Source: Paramixta manurensis (GTDB taxonomy: Bacteria > Pseudomonadota > Gammaproteobacteria > Enterobacterales > Enterobacteriaceae). Taken from it: 64,000 nt of DNA. Below are positions 34,778 to 43,687 of the stretch, piece after piece. Below the pieces are notes generated by a model. It worked only from the letters and a program-made list of their open reading frames with translations. It did not search any database and was not told the origin of the DNA. Numbering within the stretch: the first letter of the stretch is position 1; every line of letters starts with the position of its first letter. The stretch lies in NCBI RefSeq assembly GCF_013285385.1, contig NZ_CP054212.1, positions 1,550,001 to 1,614,000 of the forward strand, written 5' to 3'. Position numbers and translations under genes: made by a program.

Positions 34778-35728
34778 ATGCCTGCAAAAATTCGTTATTC
34801 GCTGCTTAGTTTGGTTTTTCTGTTTGCTGGTCAGGGGATCCTGAATCAGGCGGTTGCCGCTCCTCATTTAAGCGATGCCGCACCGTTGTCACAGCCGCAA
34901 ATTGCCTCCGGCAGTGCGATGATTGTTGATTTGAACAACAACCATATTCTGTATGCCAGCCACCCCGATCTGGTGCGCCCGATTGCCTCTATCACTAAAC
35001 TGATGACGGCGATGGTGGTACTGGACGCGCATCAGCCGCTGGATGAAATGCTCAAGGTGGATATTAGCCATACGCAAGAAATGCGCGGCGTGTTTTCCCG
35101 CGTACGTCTGAACAGTGAAATTAGCCGCAAAAATATGCTGTTATTGGCGCTAATGTCATCGGAAAACCGCGCGGCGGCGAGCCTGGCGCATCACTACCCC
35201 GGCGGCTATGACGCTTTTATCCGCGCGATGAACGCCAAAGCGCGTGAACTGGGGATGACCAATACCCATTACGTTGAGCCGACCGGTTTGTCGATCCATA
35301 ACGTTTCGACCGCCCGCGATCTGACCAAGTTGCTGATTGCGACCAAACGTTACCCGCTGATTGGTCAGCTCAGCACCACGCATGAGGATATGGCCAGTTT
35401 CGCTAATCCGAATTACACCTTGCCGTTTCGAAACACCAACCATTTGGTCTACAAAGCGGATTGGCGCATTCAATTAACCAAAACCGGTTTTACCAATCAA
35501 GCCGGACACTGTTTGGTGATGCGCACGGTGATTAATCAGCGCCCGGTGGCGTTGGTGGTGCTGGACGCATTTGGCAAATATACCCATTTTGCCGACGCTA
35601 ACCGCCTACGCGATTGGCTGGAGACCGGTAAAGCCGCGCCAGTTCCCGCTGCCGCATTGGCTTATAAAAAGCAAAAAGCGCAGCAAACCGCCAGCAATCG
35701 CCTTGCCGGTGAGGATGTCACTGAGTAA
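34778..35728 (+). CDS. pbpG: D-alanyl-D-alanine endopeptidase PBP7
   Basis: Periplasmic low-molecular-weight penicillin-binding protein that cleaves DAP-D-Ala cross-links. It has 316 residues with a signal peptide ending about residue 28 (AVA/AP). Active-site motifs are SITK (Ser71, Lys74), SEN (128-130) and KTG (235-237). Its last 11 bp overlap the convergent GNAT gene. Confidence 0.95.
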   Translation: MPAKIRYSLLSLVFLFAGQGILNQAVAAPHLSDAAPLSQPQIASGSAMIVDLNNNHILYASHPDLVRPIASITKLMTAMVVLDAHQPLDEMLKVDISHTQEMRGVFSRVRLNSEISRKNMLLLALMSSENRAAASLAHHYPGGYDAFIRAMNAKARELGMTNTHYVEPTGLSIHNVSTARDLTKLLIATKRYPLIGQLSTTHEDMASFANPNYTLPFRNTNHLVYKADWRIQLTKTGFTNQAGHCLVMRTVINQRPVALVVLDAFGKYTHFADANRLRDWLETGKAAPVPAAALAYKKQKAQQTASNRLAGEDVTE

Positions 35729-36290
35729 CGCAGCCTTGCCCCTCCTCACAGACAGGGGAGGAGGGGATCAACGCCCGTTGCATTAATAACGTGTCACGCC
35801 ATTCGCCGTGTTTAAAACCAACGTTGTGCAAGGTGCCAACCACCTCAAAGCCCATTCTGGCGTGTAGTTTATATGAGGCCGGGTTACGTTCACCGTTGCC
35901 GATGATGGCCAGCATTTGGCGCCAGGGGCCGCGCTCACAGCGGGTCAGTAATTCATGCATTAACGCGCTGCCAATACCGCGCCCGCCCGCTTCCGCCGCC
36001 AGATAAATTGAGCTCTCAATCGTAAAACGGTAAGCCGGGCGCGGACGATATTCGCTGGCATAACAAAAGCCAACAAGGGTACCAGCCTGTTCGGCGACCA
36101 AATAGGGTAGCCCCAACCGTAGCACTTTCGCGCGCCGCGCCGCCATTTCGGCTTCATCGGGCGGTATCTCTTCGAAGGAGGCGCAGCCATAGATGACATG
36201 CCAGGCATAAATTTTTGTCATTGCCGAAATATCGTCGTCGTGAGCGTCACGGATATGGATATGGTTGAAAGAAGAGGGAAAAGCAGACAT
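35718..36290 (-). CDS. GNAT N-acetyltransferase, phosphinothricin-acetyltransferase type
   Basis: A 190-residue acetyltransferase of the PAT/MnaT group, which acetylates methionine analogues, phosphinothricin or amino-acid amines. Visible features are the IRDAHDDDISAMTKIYAWHV N-terminal helix and SSIYLAAEAGGRGIGSALMHELL with the acetyl-CoA loop GGRGIG. NPASYKLHARMGFEVVGTLHNVGFKHGEWRDTLLMQ follows. ATG 36290 has GGAGCTGAC upstream; a longer frame is unsupported. The C-terminal tail is encoded by a perfect 9-bp inverted repeat (35739-35766). Confidence 0.85.
   Translation of the reverse strand: MSAFPSSFNHIHIRDAHDDDISAMTKIYAWHVIYGCASFEEIPPDEAEMAARRAKVLRLGLPYLVAEQAGTLVGFCYASEYRPRPAYRFTIESSIYLAAEAGGRGIGSALMHELLTRCERGPWRQMLAIIGNGERNPASYKLHARMGFEVVGTLHNVGFKHGEWRDTLLMQRALIPSSPVCEEGQGCVTQ
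35739..35766 (+). terminator. Inverted repeat downstream of pbpG, inside the GNAT 3' end
   Basis: CCCCTCCTC (35739-35747) and GAGGAGGGG (35758-35766) form a perfect 9-bp stem with a 10-nt loop, 10 nt past the pbpG stop. No T tract follows. It also encodes part of the GNAT C-terminus on the other strand, so it may be a dual-use pbpG 3'-end structure. Confidence 0.4.
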
Positions 36291-36475
36291 GTCAGCTCCA
36301 TGCGAACAGGTTATTGCATTACTCTGACACAAAGGAAAAAATGCTACACCATAGGAAATTCTTATCGTGGCGCGGAGTATTTTCGCAGCCAAATCTGATA
36401 GTGAAGCGCAAAGCAAAAGCTTACACTTACGCGCTGAAATGTCTTCGTTGGCGATAACCGGTGGGTCGAGTTTTT

Positions 36476-38908
36476 ATGTCAAGGTGGTTAACTTTTTTAT
36501 TAGTCTGCGTACTCGGTTTGGCGACATTGACGCCGACGTTAGCGTTGGCAGACGACAATGCAGCGTCCGGCGACGAGGGGCAACCTGCGCATCAAGTCAA
36601 TGCCGCGCTTGAACTGCCGAAGATGCAAAAAATCCTCGACAAGATTAAGGGGCAAGTCTCCGGCGAAAGTAATGATGGCAAATTGGGGCAACTCAATGAT
36701 ATGTCGCTGGAGCTATCGGGGAATGCCGATACGCTGGGGCAGGCGCTGATCCCGCAGCGTGCGCAACTGGTCGCGCAACTGGCGGTATTAGGGCCAGCGC
36801 CGAAACCGAATAGCGGCGTGAAAGAGACGCCGGAGGTGACGCGTAAACGTCATACGCTGGAGGCGCAAAAAAGTAAGCTGGATGATCAGATAAAGCAGGC
36901 GGAAGCGATTAAAAATGGTTCGCTAAACCTGTCGGCGCAAATCGTCAATTTACGCCGTGATGCGCTAAAAACGCAGTTGGCGCGTAACTCTGGCAGTATC
37001 TTTAGCGCACATTTCTGGAGCCCGTTGCTGGGGAACTCGCAGGATAGCGATAAAATCAGCCAGTTTAGCGATGAGTTGGGCGCCACCATCGGGCTGTCCT
37101 GGGAGGATGGTTGGCGCGTTGGCACCATTGCCTGGTTTATTGCTGCGGTTTTGGTGGCTACGCTGGGGCGGCGCTACGGCGAAGAGTTCCTTGCCTGGAT
37201 CAGCATCAATAAACTGCCGGAAGGGCGCTTGCGGCGGAGTTTCCTTGCTGCGGCAATCGCATTAACCACGCTGGCGGCGGTAGTGCTGGCGTTTAATTTC
37301 CTCGACCAGGCGTTTACCCGGCGGCAAGAGGTTTCCGATGAGGTGCAGGACTTTGTCGATAAACTGGTGCAGCTTAGTGTGTTTAGCGGGTTAATTGCCG
37401 GGCTGGGCCGCGCGTTTCTTTCTACCCGCCGTCCGTCATGGCGTTTGCCCGCCATGACCAATGAAGTGGCGCAGTCATTAAAACCCTATCCGCCGATTAT
37501 TGCCGCGTTGGTGTTTGTTTTTCAGGGCGTGGAAGCGTTCAACAGCAGTGTCGGCACTAGCCTTGATACTACCGTCTTCGCCTATGGAATGACGGCGTTA
37601 CTGATTGGCGCCATGGCGTTATCGATCAGTATCCGTTCCAATCGGGTGCGGCGGAAAGTCTTGCATGAGGGGCATCAGCCAGAGGTGAAGTCCACGCTGA
37701 CCGGGCTGATTCAGATGGCCATTACCTTAACCGGGATTGCTATTCTGGTCACATTAGCCATCGGCTACGTCTCACTGGCACGCTTTTTGAGTTATGAGTT
37801 AGTGTGGACCGGGATTGTTTTAGGCTCCTTTTACTTGCTGAGCCATTTAATTAACGATGGTTGTGAAAGCTTGCTATCAACCAATAATCCTTCCGGTCGG
37901 CGCATCCAAAGTTCGTTAAATATTGATGAGCGCCACCTGGCCCAGGCGGCTGCGCTGCTGGCGGCGTTGGGCAAAACCGTGCTGATTCTGTTTGTTGTGG
38001 TGGCACTGCTAAACGGCACCTTTAGTACCTCAACCCCCATCGAGTTAATGCAAAAAGCGGTGGAGTTTTGGGGCGGGAAAGGGCTGGAATCGTTAAGTAT
38101 CGTTCCGGCGCATTTGGTCAATGCGGTGCTATGTTTTATCGTCGGCATCTATGTGTTGCGGGCGATAAAACGCTGGCTGGATAAAGATTTCCTGCCGAAG
38201 ACCACCATGGATATTGGTATGCGCGTCTCGCTGGTGACGCTGTTCAGCAATGTCGGCTATGTACTGGTTATTTTGCTGACGTTGTCGACCATGGGGCTCC
38301 AGTGGAACAAGCTGGCGTGGATCGTCAGCGCGTTATCGGTGGGGATTGGTTTTGGCTTACAGGAAATTGTGAAGAACTTTATTTCCGGCCTGATCTTGTT
38401 AACCGAACGTCCGGTAAAAGTGGGCGATCTGGTGAGTATTAGCGGTATTGAGGGTGATATTCGCCGGATCAATGTCCGCGCCACCGAGATTCAACTAAGC
38501 GATAAGTCGACGGTTATTGTACCCAACTCACAGTTGATCTCACAGAATGTGCGGAATGCCACCATGGGCAATGCGCAAGGGGTGGTGACCATTTTGCTGA
38601 CGTTTCCGTTGGATATCGATCCGGTACGGGTACGCGAGATTTTGCTGGAAGTGTACAACGAGAACGAGCGCATTTTGGAAACGCCTGAACCCTCCGTCAG
38701 CTTTAAAGATTTGACCCCGGCGGGCATTGTGCTGAGCGTTACCGGCAATGTTGCCAGCCAGCGGCAAATTAGTGGCGCCAAGAGCGATCTGTTGTTCGAT
38801 ATTTTAACGCGCTTGCGTAAAGAGGGCGTGGTGTTGTCGAAACCACAAACTATGATCATTGAACGCAGTAAGTCGGGCAATGTGGTGGTTGATAAGCTTG
38901 AAGAGTAA
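36476..38908 (+). CDS. MscS-family mechanosensitive channel with N-terminal DUF3772 domain
   Basis: An 810-residue multi-domain channel. It has a signal peptide (about 1-25), a periplasmic coiled, charged DUF3772-type region (to about 215) and a set of hydrophobic segments (about 220-600). The MscS pore helix follows, with SVGIGFGLQEIVKNFISGLILLTERPVKVGD, and then the beta domain with VPNSQLISQNVRN. It is larger than MscS and comparable in plan to MscK/YbiO-type channels. It probably acts as an osmotic release valve, though gating or ligand control by the periplasmic domain is unknown. It is absent from this spot in E. coli. Confidence 0.87.
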   Translation: MSRWLTFLLVCVLGLATLTPTLALADDNAASGDEGQPAHQVNAALELPKMQKILDKIKGQVSGESNDGKLGQLNDMSLELSGNADTLGQALIPQRAQLVAQLAVLGPAPKPNSGVKETPEVTRKRHTLEAQKSKLDDQIKQAEAIKNGSLNLSAQIVNLRRDALKTQLARNSGSIFSAHFWSPLLGNSQDSDKISQFSDELGATIGLSWEDGWRVGTIAWFIAAVLVATLGRRYGEEFLAWISINKLPEGRLRRSFLAAAIALTTLAAVVLAFNFLDQAFTRRQEVSDEVQDFVDKLVQLSVFSGLIAGLGRAFLSTRRPSWRLPAMTNEVAQSLKPYPPIIAALVFVFQGVEAFNSSVGTSLDTTVFAYGMTALLIGAMALSISIRSNRVRRKVLHEGHQPEVKSTLTGLIQMAITLTGIAILVTLAIGYVSLARFLSYELVWTGIVLGSFYLLSHLINDGCESLLSTNNPSGRRIQSSLNIDERHLAQAAALLAALGKTVLILFVVVALLNGTFSTSTPIELMQKAVEFWGGKGLESLSIVPAHLVNAVLCFIVGIYVLRAIKRWLDKDFLPKTTMDIGMRVSLVTLFSNVGYVLVILLTLSTMGLQWNKLAWIVSALSVGIGFGLQEIVKNFISGLILLTERPVKVGDLVSISGIEGDIRRINVRATEIQLSDKSTVIVPNSQLISQNVRNATMGNAQGVVTILLTFPLDIDPVRVREILLEVYNENERILETPEPSVSFKDLTPAGIVLSVTGNVASQRQISGAKSDLLFDILTRLRKEGVVLSKPQTMIIERSKSGNVVVDKLEE

Positions 38909-38943
38909 GCCACACGGCTCACACCGTGAGGCGGGTTGTGATC

Positions 38944-38970
38944 ATCGGGTCGGCATATTGTCGACCCGAT
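38944..38970. terminator. Hairpin between convergent MscS gene and dld
   Basis: ATCGGGTCG (38944-38952) and CGACCCGAT (38962-38970) form a perfect 9-bp stem with a 9-nt loop, 4 nt before the dld stop on the other strand. T-richness is weak on both sides. Confidence 0.45.
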
Positions 38971-38974
38971 TGGT

Positions 38975-40714
38975 TTATTGGTGTGGAGAATGGCAGTCGC
39001 AGCCACCCCAGTTTTTCGCTTTGGTGGTTTTGCCAATACCGGGGTTAAAGCTGTTGGTGGGATCTAACTGCTGATAAAACGCTTTGAGTTGCGGTTTTGC
39101 CTGATACAGATGGCCCACGTTGTGTTCTGCCGGATATTCCGCGCCTCGTTCCGTGAGGATCGCCAGCATTTTCTCTTTTAACGCATGCGCATCGACGCCT
39201 TTTTTCACAATATAGTCCTGGTGAAAAACGTGGCACATAAAGTGGCCGTAGTAGAGGCGATGTACCAGCGCGTCATCAAACTCTGGCGGCAGTTTTTCAA
39301 ACCAGTGGCGATCGTTACGGCGCAGGGCGATGTCCAGCGCCAGAATATCTTCCACTTCCTGATGATGAACCGCGTGATAGCGCACCGCCGCGCCGGCAGC
39401 GGCAAAACGGTGTAAAAAGGCCTTGGCGCCTTCTTCTGCGTTGCACTCAAAGTATTCGCCGCCGCCCTCATTAAAGTACGCCTTCAGATAAGCGCGCGCT
39501 TCTTCGATTCCTTCACCGGACATTTTCAGCATTAAATGGTGCTCGAAACGATCGCGATAGTTTTTGAGGCGCTTCGGTAAGTGGGAAGGGAACAGGTGGC
39601 TAATTTTTTGCAACAGGCGATCGGTGAAGTTGGCGTTAAACAGCGGCAAGCGATTAAGTATGGCGTCAACTCGTCCTTTGAGCGTGAAAAACAGCGGCAT
39701 TTTATCGGTACCGAGTTTATCGATCATCACAAAGGTGTCTTTACCGTAGACTTCGGCAATATCAAAAATATCGCGGTGCATATATTCACCGGCCACCGGT
39801 AAGTGTGTGAAATGGGCGAGAATATGGCGGCGGACATCATCCAGCACCGCGGTATCATTGGTGCCGATATAGAATACCTGCTGCTGTTTTTCGGTGACAA
39901 ACGTATCCAGACGGACCGCAAATACCGCCAGTTTACCGGCGCAGCCCGAGGCTTCGAATAGACGGCGTGCATCGGCATTAAAGCGTGAAGGCGTATCGGC
40001 CTCGACGTCACGCACGCGGGTAGCGTAGTCACTATCAGAGGCGTGACGCTGATCGTATTTAACATCCTCGGGGCGCCAGTTTTCATCATCCAGGCGAGCC
40101 AGGATCTGTTCAGGCGATGTGCCAAGTTCGATACCGAGGTGGTTAACCAGTTTCAACTGACCGCGCTCATCAATTTGCGCAAATAGCGCCATCTCGGTAT
40201 AAGCCGGCCCACGCTGTACCAGGGAGCCGCCAGAGTTATTGCAGATGCCACCCAGTACCGAGGCGCCAATGCAGGAGGAGCCAATTACCGAGTGGGGTTC
40301 ACGTCCGAGCGGTTTAAGCGCTTTTTCCAACTGATAGAGAGTGCTGCCGGGGAAAGCGAGCACTTGTTTGCCTTTATCCAGCAGTTGAATTTTGTCCATC
40401 CGCAGGGTGCTGATGATGATAATGTCACGATCGTAATCATTACCCTTTGGCGTGGAACCTTCGGTTAGCCCGGTATTGGCGGCCTGCATTAAAATGATGG
40501 TATCGGCGGCCACCGCGGCTTTCAGGATGCGCCAGAGTTCCAGTAGCGTGCCGGGGAAAACCACCGCCAGCGCATCGCCTTGTCCTGAGCGGAAGCCTTT
40601 GCGATAGCGTTCGGTTTTTTTCGGGTCGGTAAGTAGATGGCTGCGTCCAACGATGCGGGTGAGTTCGGTGAGTAGGGCGCGGTTAGTGTCAGAGGCGGTG
40701 GCGTGAGCGTGCAT
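38975..40714 (-). CDS. dld: D-lactate dehydrogenase (quinone) Dld
   Basis: Peripheral inner-membrane FAD enzyme oxidising D-lactate to pyruvate and feeding the respiratory chain. ATG 40714 gives 579 residues. The FAD-binding PP-loop MQAANTGLTEGSTPKGNDYDRD and IGSSCIGASVLGGICNNSGGSLVQRGPAYTEM are clear. The C-terminal membrane-binding part ends NPGIGKTTKAKNWGGC. A frame running upstream to 40978 is rejected because it crosses the next gene and lacks homology. In E. coli dld adjoins bglX and pbpG; here each interval carries extra genes. Confidence 0.95.
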   Translation of the reverse strand: MHAHATASDTNRALLTELTRIVGRSHLLTDPKKTERYRKGFRSGQGDALAVVFPGTLLELWRILKAAVAADTIILMQAANTGLTEGSTPKGNDYDRDIIIISTLRMDKIQLLDKGKQVLAFPGSTLYQLEKALKPLGREPHSVIGSSCIGASVLGGICNNSGGSLVQRGPAYTEMALFAQIDERGQLKLVNHLGIELGTSPEQILARLDDENWRPEDVKYDQRHASDSDYATRVRDVEADTPSRFNADARRLFEASGCAGKLAVFAVRLDTFVTEKQQQVFYIGTNDTAVLDDVRRHILAHFTHLPVAGEYMHRDIFDIAEVYGKDTFVMIDKLGTDKMPLFFTLKGRVDAILNRLPLFNANFTDRLLQKISHLFPSHLPKRLKNYRDRFEHHLMLKMSGEGIEEARAYLKAYFNEGGGEYFECNAEEGAKAFLHRFAAAGAAVRYHAVHHQEVEDILALDIALRRNDRHWFEKLPPEFDDALVHRLYYGHFMCHVFHQDYIVKKGVDAHALKEKMLAILTERGAEYPAEHNVGHLYQAKPQLKAFYQQLDPTNSFNPGIGKTTKAKNWGGCDCHSPHQ

Positions 40715-40793
40715 ATCCTTTGTCCTGTTATTTGTGACACAATCACTGTAGCACTCCTTGCCGGTTTGGTCATACATCGTGTGATGGGCGTAT

Positions 40794-41117
40794 CTAATCA
40801 AAAATAAAGTCAATTTTTCTATGATCGGCTTCAAGATAGATGACTTTGATCTGTTTTCCTTTTTGTACTTGTGAAGCATAGAGTTGAGGGATCGTTGTTT
40901 GGAAGGATACAATTTCCTCTTGATTCTTTTGGTTTTTAAATGAAACAGTAAAAAAACCATTGATGCTTCCGGTTTCATTACCCGAAACTTGTTTAGATTC
41001 GATTATACTTGCCATGGTGGTTATTCCATGTCGAGTTAATACGCGATCGCGGTAGAATTGCTTACCAATGTAAAATAAGAAAGCCACTATGATGACGATA
41101 ATAAAAGCTTCTTTCAT
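40794..41117 (-). CDS. Small DUF3592-like membrane-anchored protein downstream of vgrG
   Basis: A 107-residue protein with one N-terminal membrane helix (residues 4-18, IIVIIVAFLFYIG region) and a soluble beta-rich domain. The pattern (TMASIIESK, FFTVSFKNQKNQEEIVSF, KGKQIKVIYLEAD) resembles DUF3592. The start is 7 bp after the vgrG stop, so the two are one transcript. It is AT-rich like the vgrG 3' third. Possible roles are immunity or an accessory membrane protein for a T6SS cargo, but nothing in the sequence proves either. It is absent from the E. coli dld-bglX interval. Confidence 0.6.
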   Translation of the reverse strand: MKEAFIIVIIVAFLFYIGKQFYRDRVLTRHGITTMASIIESKQVSGNETGSINGFFTVSFKNQKNQEEIVSFQTTIPQLYASQVQKGKQIKVIYLEADHRKIDFIFD

Positions 41118-41124
41118 ATTAACC

Positions 41125-43362
41125 TCAGAAACGGATGTCTAATTGTGAAGCGCTATATTTTAAGGCGCCCAATGCTGCCTTTATTGCGTTCGTAAACTCT
41201 ACGCGTCCATCTTTATTTGATATGTCGAAAAGTGTTTTATTAAAAGAAACTCCTTTTATTCCTGCACTAAAATTCGTCAGGGAAAAATCAACCCCTTTAA
41301 ACGAGGCGGAAGCTATTTTGACTGTGACATTATCGTTTATAAATTCATACACTTTATTGGAGCTGGTTTCTTTCTTTTGGTCATTGTGTTCAAAATGTGG
41401 TGAATCGATAAAAACCTTACTATCACTTTTTAGAGTAATCAATTCAGGGCTATAAATATTAACGCTGCCGTGGGTAACGCTCTGCGTCCAGCTTCCATTT
41501 ATGGTGATATTAACATCGCCGCTAATTGTCTCAGTCTTACCGCCCGATATGATGGTGAGTTTTTCTCCTTTACCTATATTGACACTACGCGTCCCGGATA
41601 GCGTTTTTTGTTGATCACCTTCCAAGGATAGTGTTTGATTTCCAGTAATGTAGCATTCTTCGCCATCGGTAATGCTCTCTTTACGCCCGCCCGCCGTTAC
41701 GCTCAGCGTCCTGCCATTATTAAACGTCTGGGTATCGTGCTGGTCCACCGTGGTCTCACGGGTGTCCTTATGATGGTAGCGGGTCGCCTTCTGAACCACC
41801 TCGGTGTGCGTCCCGTCCACCGTCACCTTTTTGTTATTCTCCACCGAGATATTCATGTCCCGCTCGGCGTGCATGTCAAACGACTCGCTGCCCAGACGGT
41901 CCTCGAAAAACAGGAAGCTGGCGTTGTCCTTCGTCCCGTTCTTGCTGCGCGACATAAACCCCATCTTCGTCGCGTCGTTCGGCAGGTCCCACGGCGGCAG
42001 GCTGTCCTCGTTGTACACCCGCCCGGTAATTATCGGCCGGTCCGGGTCGCCGTTGATAAAGTCCACCACCACCTCTTCGCCAACCCGCGGCACCTGCACG
42101 CCGCCGTACTTCCAGCCCGCCCACGCGCTCGACACCCGCACCCAGCACGAACTGGTGTCGTCCCCGCTGGCGTAGCGGTCCCAGCGGAACTTCACCTTCA
42201 CCCGCCCGTACTTATCGGTCCAGATAGGCTCCCCCTGCGGCCCCACCACCTCGGCGGTCTGCGGCCCGTAGGTGCGCGGCCACGCCGTCCCGCGCTCCGG
42301 CCGCCAGTTCAGCTCCGCCGGCACCACCGTAAAGGTGGTCCGGTGCTCGCCCTGCTGGTCGCCGCCGCTGGCGTAGTGGTTTTCGGTAAACAGGTAGCTC
42401 GCCCCCACCGTCAGGTACTCGCCCTCGTCCTCACGCCGCGGCGCGCGGATAAAGTTAAACACGAAACCCGGCGCCAGGCCGGTTGACGTCGCCTCCCCGC
42501 CCATCTGTTCGTGCTGCGCCGCCAGCTCCTGCTGGCGCACCCGCACGTAAAACTGCCCGTGCTGATGGTCGGTAAAGCGCCCCGGCCAGTCGTACACTTC
42601 GGTCTGCTTCGCCGCCTGCGGCCCCGGGTTCTGCCGCGCCTCGAACAGCCGCGCGCGCGGCTTGCGGAAGTCATAATCGTCGTGGCTGTACAGCCCCGGC
42701 GTGATGGCCCCGGTCACGCTCCAGCCCTGAATCCCCTCCGCCTTCACCCGCATCTCACCTTCCGGCTGGTTGTACGGAATAGCCTCATACCCCGGCAGCG
42801 CCTTGTGCGCGTCCGGCGCGTCGGCCAGCACCAGCGTCTGTTCGCCCTGTTCGTGGCGGAAGTAGTAATAAATGCCCTCGTGCTCCATCAGGCGGCTGAT
42901 AAAATCCAGGTCGCTCTCGTTGTACTGCACGCAGTAGCCCCACTGCCGGTATGAGCCGGTCAGCCGGTTTTCAAACGGGATCTGATAGTCGTTCAGCAGG
43001 GTGCTGACGATGTCGGGAACCGTCTTCTCCTGCCAGATGCGGAAGTCGCGGTTCTGCTCCAGGTACCACAGGGCGGGGTTGATGGTGGCGCGGTAGATGT
43101 AGTAACGGTCGCCGTGCGGCTCGCGCCCCGCCAGCGTCATGCGGGTGATAAAGCCGCTCAGGTAGCGCGGCGTCAGCGGGTTGCTGCGGATTTCCACCGT
43201 CAGCGGCTGCCCCAGCAGCGCCTTCAGGTCGAGATTATTGGCCGGGCAGAGCAGCTCCACCTCAAAGGCGTACACGCGGGAGAGGTGTTCCTTGCCAGAA
43301 AGCGACTTAAATAGCAGTTCTTCCGGGCTGGCCGGGACGTGCGCAATAATAAGACGATCCAT
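41125..43362 (-). CDS. vgrG: Type VI secretion spike protein VgrG (orphan)
   Basis: Trimeric spike of the type VI secretion system. In 745 residues a gp27/gp44-like base (about 1-370) is followed by the gp5 OB-fold with KYGRVKVKFRWDR and SSCWVRVSSAWAGWKYGGVQVPRVGEEVVVDF. A beta-helix needle of short repeats (about 480-640) and an AT-rich tail of about 90 residues come next. The first 570 or so codons are very GC-rich; the remainder is AT-rich. No other T6SS core gene is in the window. The gene is orphaned between dld and bglX with a small membrane-protein partner downstream. Confidence 0.93.
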   Translation of the reverse strand: MDRLIIAHVPASPEELLFKSLSGKEHLSRVYAFEVELLCPANNLDLKALLGQPLTVEIRSNPLTPRYLSGFITRMTLAGREPHGDRYYIYRATINPALWYLEQNRDFRIWQEKTVPDIVSTLLNDYQIPFENRLTGSYRQWGYCVQYNESDLDFISRLMEHEGIYYYFRHEQGEQTLVLADAPDAHKALPGYEAIPYNQPEGEMRVKAEGIQGWSVTGAITPGLYSHDDYDFRKPRARLFEARQNPGPQAAKQTEVYDWPGRFTDHQHGQFYVRVRQQELAAQHEQMGGEATSTGLAPGFVFNFIRAPRREDEGEYLTVGASYLFTENHYASGGDQQGEHRTTFTVVPAELNWRPERGTAWPRTYGPQTAEVVGPQGEPIWTDKYGRVKVKFRWDRYASGDDTSSCWVRVSSAWAGWKYGGVQVPRVGEEVVVDFINGDPDRPIITGRVYNEDSLPPWDLPNDATKMGFMSRSKNGTKDNASFLFFEDRLGSESFDMHAERDMNISVENNKKVTVDGTHTEVVQKATRYHHKDTRETTVDQHDTQTFNNGRTLSVTAGGRKESITDGEECYITGNQTLSLEGDQQKTLSGTRSVNIGKGEKLTIISGGKTETISGDVNITINGSWTQSVTHGSVNIYSPELITLKSDSKVFIDSPHFEHNDQKKETSSNKVYEFINDNVTVKIASASFKGVDFSLTNFSAGIKGVSFNKTLFDISNKDGRVEFTNAIKAALGALKYSASQLDIRF

Positions 43363-43687
43363 TAATAAAACTCCTTTTCTTAAGCGCTGAACGCGCCGAT
43401 TAACATCCTGTTAATTACATATATTACTGATTATATTAATAATAAATAAATTACTTACCACTATACGCTTGAAATATTTTGAAGTAAATATTCATATTTA
43501 TGGGTGGCTATCTTGCGTAAACCTGGCGCCGCGTCACGTCGCGCAGCAATTTTGGCTACCGAGGGGCGATAGCGCGCAGCGACAGGATAACTACCTGCTA
43601 TTCTCAACTTGTGGCACACTCTGATGATTCGCCGTACCGGCAAACAATAACTTCTTTTTGTGCAGTGACTTGAGAGAAACCAACCTA
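43363..43687. other. 325-bp AT-rich region between vgrG and bglX
   Basis: Divergent promoter region. The vgrG-proximal half (43390-43500) is very AT-rich, as in horizontally acquired T6SS islands. No supported gene is present, and no promoter stood out for either gene. Confidence 0.5.

Noticed and set aside
40715..40978. N-terminal extension of dld
   Set aside because: Overlaps the DUF3592-like gene; the extension is not Dld-like, and ATG 40714 has a ribosome site and matches the family start.
41635..42486. 283-codon open frame on the plus strand
   Set aside because: Exactly antisense to the very GC-rich part of vgrG, where stop codons are rare on both strands; composition is Arg/His/Pro-rich with no domain or ribosome site.
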